This document shows positions 57,701 to 64,000 of a stretch of DNA of 64,000 nt, in pieces. Position 1 is the stretch's first letter. Each line of letters begins with the position of its first letter. Below the pieces are notes generated by a model, which saw only the letters and a list, made by a program, of their open reading frames with translations, did no database searches and had not been told where the DNA came from. Origin of the DNA: Escarpia spicata (taxonomy: Eukaryota > Annelida > Polychaeta > Sabellida > Siboglinidae). A program made the position numbers and the translations under genes. The DNA is taken from contig OZ023210.1 in NCBI GenBank assembly GCA_963995525.1, forward strand, positions 25,457,116 to 25,521,115. Reading direction: 5' to 3'.

Positions 57701-60236
57701 TGATTCTCCCCTGTGATGCTCATGTTTACCTTGTTGCATTAGCGTCGATTGTGGGCGTTTTAAAACCCGCTGCCACCATATAGAATTCGTAAGTGAGTCG
57801 TTTTTGACAGACGCTAGACCATCTTTATTCAGCGTAAACTTGACATTGACATCACATGTCGTATCTCATAATGCTTTGGGATAAATGCAGACATGAAGTA
57901 TGGTGACCGACATTGGCTGTTGCTACACAGTACATGCGCACGCGCACATGCGCGGACGCCCGTAATAAACACACATAAACAAACGCACGCACATAAATAA
58001 AATGCATGCACGCACGCACATGCACGAACATAGAGGCGCACGCACATACGCACGCAGACACACACACACATACACACACGCATCGTCCGTATAACTGTCG
58101 GTTTATACGTCACACCCGTCATCTGTACCGCAGGACTGGCTGGCAAGACTTCGTTGGAGCAGGCCAAGACGGACATGATTGTGGAGTGCGTGGAAGACAT
58201 GTTGGCTCCCATCATGCCCTCGTACAGGGAACATAACCCAGAAAAGAAGGTAGTTCTCATGTTACCATCTGCAACAACACCCGTATTTCTTACTGATGTA
58301 ACCAACATTTCAACGACACGGTCTCCGTCATTTGTTGATGGAGATCATGAGCCTATCTTTGAAAATGTTATGCTGACTGACTTATGGAACCCAATTACTC
58401 GTTTCTATAATTCACCGTCAAAGAGCAAAGAGTTGACTTCCGCAACAGTTTTCCAGACCACACTTTCACATGTTTAATTGTAAAGGTAATCCATCAGTTC
58501 CAATTATTGTCGAGCAAATATTTTGAAAGTGGCCTGTGCATTTCGCTCTTCTTCCTTATTACAATGCATACTGTGGTAATGTGTTGTTCATTTTTCCACA
58601 GCTCAAGATGCAGATTAATTACGAAAAGGAGTTGCCGTGTTTCATGGGGAAGATGGAAAACCTATTCGAAGCCAACGACAATGGTTCCGGATACCTCGTA
58701 GGAACTGAGGTACGCTATATGGTGCACAACACCAAGCTAAGAAACCATATCCAGCTTCATATACACTGTATATCGATAGTTACTTAAAAAAAGAAATTCA
58801 TTTTCAGTGACACACTTGTTCAGCTAAGTTGTGTCGATATTGTTACAGCAAACTGTCATACAGGGCCTATAGGCCTACAGCTAATATGAAACGGGAACGT
58901 CTGAATTTAAAGTCGGACGTTATCAGAAGCAAAACGTTCCAAATGGGGAGTTAGCCATTTCGGATTTCTACTTTACTTGAATATATATGCATTCCGTTTC
59001 CTTGGCTTGTAACGTTAGATATAATCGAACACACAAGTTTACTTCTGAATATGTGTTACGTGACTCGCCCGCCACGAAGCCAGACCGCTGACGACATCCG
59101 TGAAATACGGCCGATTTGTATTCGGAAGTAAACGACAATTACCTTTCAAGAAACTCATCCTCGCGCGCCAGATTACACCAGTCTCAGTACCCTTTGGCAG
59201 ATCACTTGCCGAAACTTGGAATGTAAGCTCAGCCAATAATATTGCTTGTCGGCAAGTTCCGGTGGTCTTCTGGGTAGTCTACAAGGACTATTTGGGAAGT
59301 AGAAGTAATCATTTGAATGCACAATACCGCTCAGCGGTTCGTGAGAATGGTAGAATGGGTAATTATACCGGGATTCCCGAGTCGGATGGGTGCCTGCATT
59401 GTTCTCACGGGTGGCACGGCGAAATCAGTTATGAACTTGATTCAGCTAACTTCCATAAAATGCGTAGGAGTTCTGCCAGGGGTAGTGTGCATAGTCACAA
59501 CTCTGGCCTGCGAGGATGAAAAAACTTGGTATGCGATCTGGGTATTTCAACCGCATCTCGCGATCTTCTTCAGCAGACTGAACTTACGGCGTGTCACGTG
59601 ACCATTGTATTGTGACACGAGTTAGAGATGGACTTGTGGGAGCTTCTGGCCGACGTCGCGGTTCATCGTAGGTTTCCCTATATGCATGTTGATCGTCTGT
59701 TTTATTTTTTGTTTCTGTGCCAGTTCTCCCCATGGTGTAGAAATGTAACTACTTTAATTGAAAACTGTGTTCAGTTTGTGTTCACTTATAGGTGATAAGG
59801 CATTGCAGTATCTTATAACTGGTAGCTGTTGTATAGCACACCCATAACGTTAGTCTGCTGAAGAAAGCAATAATCCAGATGGCATACCAGGTTTCTTGAG
59901 AGGTAAATATGTATACTGTTAATAACCGAGAAACCGGATCATCAATACATTCAAGGACAACGTTTCTAGCGAGGTAAATTGTGTTTAATAAGTTCTAAGT
60001 TGTTTGTGTATTTCGAAACGCACAAAAAGGTGCATTCCGTGTGAACTGTGATGTCTCCTGTTGCACAGATGACATGGGCCGATCTCGCGGTGATGAACTC
60101 GTGGCACTGGATCCCCGGCTTCGGCGTCTACCCGCCACTTGAAAAGTACCCGAAGCTGAAGGCACACAAGGAACGCATCGAAGCCCTACCGAGGGTGGCC
60201 GACTGGCTACAGCGGCGGCCTGTCACCCCCGTGTAA
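51598..60236 (+). CDS. Sigma-class glutathione S-transferase (5 coding exons, 206 aa)
   Basis: Join 51598-51733, 52834-52926, 58134-58249, 58602-58709, 60069-60236, all GT-AG. The thioredoxin-like N-terminal domain starts MPKYVLTYFNFRARAE with the catalytic Tyr8 of the sigma class. It continues TPFGCLPVLSVDD (cis-Pro loop) and ICQSLTIARYLAREFG (the QS glutathione-binding pair). The helical C-terminal domain has LPCFMGKMENLF, MTWADLAVMNSWHW and a final VADWLQRRPVTPV. The length fits the 200-206 aa norm. The enzyme conjugates glutathione to electrophiles in the cytosol or isomerises prostaglandin H2. In cephalopods the class also gave rise to S-crystallins. An in-frame upstream ATG at 51511 would add about 29 residues, but family alignment and the CTACGATGC context favour 51598. 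Intron 2 holds a gypsy-type element that does not disturb the frame. Confidence 0.95.
52834..52926 (+). CDS. GST exon 2: glutathione-binding segment
   Basis: 93 bp with acceptor GTACACAG and donor GTAAGAG. It encodes TPFGCLPVLSVDDVTICQS and IARYLAREF. Confidence 0.94.
53036..53184 (-). repeat. 3' LTR of the gypsy-like element
   Basis: 149 bp, equal in length to the 5' LTR. On the minus strand it contains GAATAAAGA, a possible polyadenylation signal. Confidence 0.92.
53490..54644 (-). pseudogene. Integrase region of the gypsy-like element
   Basis: A 384-codon open frame. An H2C2 zinc-binding module is seen (HQGHQGITKCRARA...CVTC), then the rve catalytic core with the first Asp at MDLFELRG and VIDYYSPW. 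At the second catalytic position the usual SDNGPQF reads SSNGPQF, so the Asp is lost. The Glu in NGEAERT is present. Missing one of the D,D,E residues, it should be inactive even without the other breaks. Confidence 0.88.
54711..56433 (-). pseudogene. Protease, RT and RNase H region of the gypsy-like element, frameshifted
   Basis: Four open pieces lie in different frames. The protease is at 56433-56218 (KLDTGAAVSVVSNQ). The RT N-terminal part is at 56221-55697, whose frame is lost after KIVLRHDS. The RT palm is at 55558-55181 with HIDDILIHA and FLGHIVDGFGI. RNase H is at 55034-54711 with YVSRSLNDTEK, YAVIEKEALA-type sequence and TDHRPLVPLL. At least three frame changes separate them. Confidence 0.87.
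56423..56879 (+). mobile_element. MITE copy 4, inserted between gag and protease of the gypsy-like element
   Basis: The 457-bp element starts GGGGTCAGCACACTGTTGG and ends ACTGACAGTGTGCTGAGCCC, giving imperfect inverted termini of about 25 bp. It is flanked on both sides by ATAA (56419-56422 and 56880-56883), a probable short target duplication. It is homologous to 12238-12688, 13601-14029 and 14030-14356. No coding capacity. Confidence 0.9.
56884..57723 (-). pseudogene. Gag region of the gypsy-like element
   Basis: The N-terminal part (57723-57475) begins MSITGENHTVQPAQ and includes FDGAISPQQAELWAKWLKRF, a capsid-like stretch. A second piece (57313-56884) has a basic nucleocapsid part with CKWCRRSRHDRQQC and CRICQKKEHF zinc knuckles. 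The frame is broken between about 57475 and 57313. Confidence 0.8.
57779..57927 (-). repeat. 5' LTR of the gypsy-like element
   Basis: 149 bp. On the minus strand it ends TTCTATA, followed directly by TGGTGGCAGCGGG, a plausible tRNA primer-binding site. Confidence 0.92.
57940..58085. repeat. ACGC/ACAC-rich microsatellite before GST exon 3
   Basis: A degenerate CACGCACG/ACACACAT tract within GST intron 2, ending about 50 bp before the exon 3 acceptor. Confidence 0.93.
58134..58249 (+). CDS. GST exon 3
   Basis: 116 bp after GTACCGCAG. It encodes GLAGKTSLEQAKTDMIVECV and EDMLAPIM, the start of the all-helical domain, and ends in phase 0 at GTAGTT. Confidence 0.93.
58602..58709 (+). CDS. GST exon 4
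   Basis: 108 bp after TTTCCACAG. It encodes 36 residues including KELPCFMGKMENLFEAND and GSGYLVGTE, ending at GTACGC. Confidence 0.93.
58710..60068 (+). other. GST intron 4
   Basis: A 1,359-bp phase-0 intron. Open frames at 59100-59601 show no recognised domain. No transposon terminus seen. Confidence 0.75.
60069..60236 (+). CDS. GST exon 5 (last)
   Basis: 168 bp after TTGCACAG. It encodes MTWADLAVMNSWHWIPGFGV and the C-terminal helix, with stop TAA at 60234-60236. GC-richer than the flanking introns. Confidence 0.94.
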   Translation: MTWADLAVMNSWHWIPGFGVYPPLEKYPKLKAHKERIEALPRVADWLQRRPVTPV

Positions 60237-62389
60237 GACGCCCACGTTGCCGGGTGCTGTAGAGCCAGCATTGTGTCACAGTTCGCTTCGGGTTGGACAG
60301 AGCATAGACCTACATCATAGCAGACGACGACTGGCAGGACGTAATGTTCAGCGTGTCGGTGCGTGTGTGAGTCGGACGCCGTGGTGCTTGATGTGCATCC
60401 ATGGGGATGCAGGACGCCCGATAGGCACAGCTGCTTAACAATCGTTTCTCGTCGATGTATCCTTATCATCTGCCAGTGCCGTCGCCATGACGCCTCGCGC
60501 CTGAACCGGAAGCACTGGGCGTGTCACCTAACCTCCGGTATCCATGTTATACCAACAGTTGTTGTGGTTTCCGGTAACATGTTGAGGTAGTGAAAAAGAT
60601 TATATTGTTATGTTTCCCCGTAACACAGTAGTGTGTAGCTGCAAAGTTATAAAACAAGTTAATATATTGCGAGTGTATTACATGTGGTCCGGTGGATTCG
60701 TGCAAGATGTTACCGGAACCACACATGTTCTTGTTTTACTTTTTTGCTACAGAAGATTAACAGTTCACAATTGTAGATATGTGCACAATTGTTGAAAGGA
60801 AACTTATATAGGCGGCACTGGTACGGACAGGACACTTGACAACTTATTATCTCGCCGCCGTGCGAGACAACGCTAAACGTCACGTGGCAGGACAACCATA
60901 AATGGAATGTGCTGAACGCAACACTGTAATGTGTGTAAATTCGGTGTTTGTGTTTCCAAGGTGGTTCTTTCAGACTGAATATAGAACACTTCTTGCAACT
61001 GTAGTACCAAGTACGTACGGGGTATATTTATTGTTCACATAGGTTGTAAACGTCTAGACGAGGTCTAAGAAACGTTGGAATGACGCACTATGTAAAGGGT
61101 GTGTTTTGGGGAGAACTTATTCGTAAGCAATTGGTTTTAGTAACGATCGTGTGTCCTGGGTCAGCGATTACTCCAAATATTTAAATGTGCTTAAAATTCA
61201 TACAACTTGTACAAGTTCAAACATTCTTGAACACAAATAAATAATGGCATATAAATGGAAATGTTTCCTGATTGTAACATCAAAACAAAATTTGCCTGAG
61301 AGTTTTCAATTATTTGTTTACGATTTTATTGTCTTGATTTACATGTTTTGCCATGGTTGCCACAGGGTGTTTGTTTGTGTAGAGAGCAAGCAAGTGTTTG
61401 TTTATGTGTGGGCATAGGTTCAAATGCTTCTTTTCATGAGTATATGCCTGCATATTCATGGGCACACCCGGCGAAGAAGGTACATGTTCGGGTGTGTGTG
61501 GAAGCGTACATGTGTTGGCGTACTCTAGTGATGGCAAATGCTTCCGCGAATGCATCTATACGTTTGGCGGTGCTCGCTTCATCACGTTGTTGTCCGTGAA
61601 TGTTTTATGACATTTCGATCTGCTTTAACTGGGTTGGTGACTATTGGTCCAGGGGCGCGCGTAGTTCGCGCCGCTGCGTCTTTAGCAATCGGCAGCTCAT
61701 CATTATTTAATCAGTTTCACTAATGAGACAACTTACTTGGCCGCAGCACCAGTTCTTGAAAAAGAAAGTGCTTGGCCATGGTTCGTTTGGGTGTAATTAC
61801 AACGAGGTATCTGCGTATGTTTCAGTCGTGTGGCGGTAGATGGTTTGTTGACAGAAGAAGAACCGGGTCGACTCAGGTGGTGTTGTATTCAACCACACGT
61901 GACATAACACTCTAGTCGCGACTTTCGGTGATGTGCACAGCGTGATATAGTACTGCGATCACGGTCGTTGGTGTTGTGTTCAGCCACGCGTGACACAACA
62001 CTGTTATCTCGACTGTCGATATTATGTTCAGCAGCGCGTGACGTAGCTCAGTGATTAAAACATATTGTAATACAGCGTATTTCCTTAAATTGTTTGTTAA
62101 TGTTGCACCAATAATTCCGTAAATTATGCAAGCAATGAGAGTTTGCACACACATGTTCCAACACAACATTATACATGTTCCAACACAACATTATATCACA
62201 TTGTCACATCAGCATATTCACTGATTGCTGGAATCATGGTCAACGTTACAAGATTTAACAATATTTAACAAGATTGCCACCCAGAGAATTAACTCTAGAT
62301 GGCAGGTGGACAAGAAAGCCCTTTGGCTTATCGAGAGTCCGCCCCTTTTATCTATGTGTATCCCGCCCTTCTGAAGTATGTATCGATTT
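60237..62389 (+). other. GST 3' flank; candidate poly-A signal at 61236
   Basis: AATAAA at 61236-61241 lies about 1 kb after the GST stop and is a candidate polyadenylation signal. At 61878-62060 a GTGTTGTxTTCAxCCACxCGTGACA unit recurs about three times. A 24-bp unit (ACATGTTCCAACACAACATT) is duplicated at about 62151-62195. No further gene seen. Confidence 0.5.
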
Positions 62390-63530
62390 TATTTTTAAAC
62401 ATTCACGCTACTAGCACCCACACAATCAACAGATAATCTGTTCCATTCATTTACAGTCCTTTGTGAAAATGAGAAATTTCTTATATTTAATCTACACTGC
62501 TCCTTTGCTAATGTAACTTCATGTCCTCTAGTCCTTCTATCTTTCTTAACTGAGAAAAAAATATTTCTATCAATATTTTCATAACCATTCATTATTTTAA
62601 ACACTTCTATCTGATCTCCTCTCAATCTCCTGGTCTCTAGTGTTGTTAAGCCGCATTTTTAGGCGTATTTCGTAACTAAGATCCCTCAGTTTTTGTATCA
62701 TTTTAATTGCTCTCCTCTGTACTCTTTCTAGCATATCTATGTCCTTCCTGCGATATGGCCTCCACGCTTGAATATAATATTCTAAATGAGGCCTAACTTT
62801 TGTTTTGTACAGCAGTATTATTAGTTCTTTTTCCTTATACGTTATGTTTCGCCTAATTAATCCAAGGATTTGATTTCTCTTTGAAGCTGGAATTCCGCAC
62901 TGCACTGAAACCTTCATATCAGCACTAATGGTTAACCCTAAGTCCTTTTCTTTTACAGTAGTACTTAGTACAGTATCCCCCATTGTATATTCTACCTCTT
63001 CGTTCCCATGTCGTGCGTGGAGGTATTTAAATTTCCCAAAATTGAACAGCATTTGCCATTTTTCAGACCATTTGATCAACTTGTCAAGATCATCTTGTAA
63101 ATATTGTCTATCTCCATCACTTTTAATCCTTCTAAAAACTTTTGTATCATCCGACAATTTCAACACATTGCTTGTTATTTCATCATCCAAATCGTTGATA
63201 TATACTAAGAATAATATAGGTCCTAGTACTGATCCCTGTGGTACCCCACTCAATACCGATTTCCAGTTTGAAGCCTCCCCATCAACTACTACACGTTGTC
63301 TTCTGTCAATAAGCCATTTTTATATCCAATTTATTATACCATTTCCTATGCCATGGGCCTTTAGTTTAAGCAGTAATCTTTAAGGTGGTACTTTGTCGAA
63401 AGCTTTTTGAAAATCTAAGTAGACTATATCTACTGGTGATCCCTCATCTACCCACTTAGTGATGTCTTCCAAAAAACATAACATATTTGTTAAGCATGAC
63501 CTCGCTTTAAAAAACTAAAAATTAGCGTAC
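62390..63530 (-). mobile_element. CR1-like LINE, RT C-terminal half, minus strand
   Basis: The RT catalytic part is read from the minus strand: VPQGSVLGPILFLVYINDLD, then KLSDDTKVF at the catalytic box where CR1 elements usually have (F/A)ADDTK, the DLGLTIS and QILGLIRRNI segments, and RPHLEYYIQAWRPY. A different frame continues MRGDQIEVFKIMNGYENID and NEWNRLSVDCV to the ORF end at about 62395. A frameshift at about 62620 and stops near 63310-63500 show it is inactive. Confidence 0.88.
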
Positions 63531-63717
63531 CGCTTGCAACAGTTTTCAATTTGTCATTAGAAGAGGGAGTTGTTCCTTTAGAATGGAAAGAGGCAAACAT
63601 TATACCGTTATTTAAAAAAGGTTCGAGAAACAAGTCAGAGAACTATAGACCAGTGAGTTTAACATCAGTGATTTGCAAATTATTAGAAAAACTAATTAAA
63701 GATTACATGGGTTTCTT
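63531..63717 (+). mobile_element. Inverted fragment of the same LINE (RT N-terminal part)
   Basis: The + strand reads EEGVVPLEWKEANIIPLFKK and NYRPVSLTSVICKLLEKLIK, the RT stretch that should precede the part at 62390-63530. It is in the opposite orientation to its neighbour. Confidence 0.85.
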
Positions 63718-63804
63718 CATATCGATGTACTGGAAATGATGAAGACTACAACATGGTGGATTTTCTTGTTAAACATAAATTTATCAAGTTATGTTTAACA
63801 AGAA

Positions 63805-64000
63805 AAAACCCATGTAATCTTTAATTAGTTTTTCTAATAATTTGCAAATCACTGATGTTAAACTCACTGGTCTATAGTTCTCTGACTTGTTTCTCGAACC
63901 TTTTTTAAATAACGGTATAATGTTTGCCTCTTTCCATTCTAAAGGAACAACTCCCTATTCTAATGACAAATTGAAAACTGTTGCAAGAGGTACGCTAATT
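63805..64000 (-). mobile_element. Second copy of the LINE RT N-terminal part, running off the window
   Basis: It is the reverse complement of 63531-63717 with few differences. The two are separated by about 85 bp that is itself nearly palindromic (TCTTGTTAAACATAA...TTATGTTTAACAAGA). The element continues past the window end. Confidence 0.85.

Larger units (their letters stand above)
53036..57927 (-). mobile_element. Ty3/gypsy-like LTR retrotransposon in GST intron 2 (degraded)
   Basis: LTRs of 149 bp at 53036-53184 (3') and 57779-57927 (5') differ at about nine positions (about 6 percent). The element is bounded by a perfect 5-bp target duplication CAGTA (53031-53035, 57928-57932). Minus-strand order: LTR (TGTAGCAACA...TTCTATA), TGG-starting primer-binding site next to the LTR, gag at about 57723-57475, CCHC knuckle (CKWCRRSRHDRQQC) at about 57190, protease (LDTGAAVSVV), RT, RNase H, integrase, purine-rich GGTGGGAGG before the 3' LTR. 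Several frameshifts and a 457-bp MITE interrupt it. No env-like frame is visible. It is antisense to GST. Confidence 0.93.

Noticed and set aside
59100..59601. 139- and 94-codon frames in GST intron 4
   Set aside because: They overlap in different frames, lack a recognised domain and lie within an intron whose boundaries are well supported.

Overview
This is animal nuclear DNA, and the genes are split by GT-AG introns. A sigma-class glutathione S-transferase, (TTAGGG)n telomere-type repeats, CR1-like LINEs, a tRNA-derived SINE and very dense microsatellites suggest a lophotrochozoan. A mollusc is my best guess, but this is an inference from gene style only. No bacterial-type operons, rRNA or functional tRNA genes were seen.

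Host genes. (1) Two tandem paralogues on the + strand encode four-pass proteins of the claudin/PMP22/CACNG/TMEM178 superfamily. Gene A (528-5157, 271 aa) and gene B (18206-27608, 323 aa) each have five coding exons. The first four exons have identical lengths (241, 123, 138, 116 bp) and the intron phases match (1,1,1,0). They differ mainly at the C-terminus: B has a long Tyr/Pro-rich tail, whereas A stops early. (2) A complete sigma-class GST (51598-60236, + strand, five coding exons, 206 aa) has a 5.2-kb second intron holding an LTR retrotransposon. No other host gene could be supported.

Mobile DNA. Between the claudin-like genes lies a minus-strand endonuclease/RT LINE (about 17720-10925). 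It is split by a second, plus-strand CR1-like LINE and by a 640-bp dispersed repeat. The CR1-like LINE is itself split by MITEs. A SINE and a minisatellite each occur there as inverted pairs. From 30.2 to 35.2 kb there is a nearly exact 2.3-kb tandem duplication built on a 56-bp minisatellite. From 37.9 to 41.95 kb there is a nested structure: a 2,732-bp foldback element with 1.05-1.2-kb inverted arms and a 7-bp target duplication sits inside a GC-rich element that is flanked by GA tracts. Each foldback arm carries a 40-bp-period CCAAT/TTAACGCGTTAA array and a short ORF ending at a splice-donor consensus. At 43.7-44.7 kb there is a broken Harbinger transposase interrupted by (TTAGGG)4 between 39-bp direct repeats. 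In GST intron 2 (53036-57927) lies a degraded Ty3/gypsy-like element with 149-bp LTRs and a perfect 5-bp target duplication, carrying a MITE of its own. The right edge holds a CR1-like LINE with a duplicated, inverted segment.

The remaining sequence is intronic or intergenic, AT-rich and rich in simple repeats. Long open frames inside these repeats are compositional and are not annotated as genes. The strongest candidate for something undescribed is the foldback element at 37967-40698.
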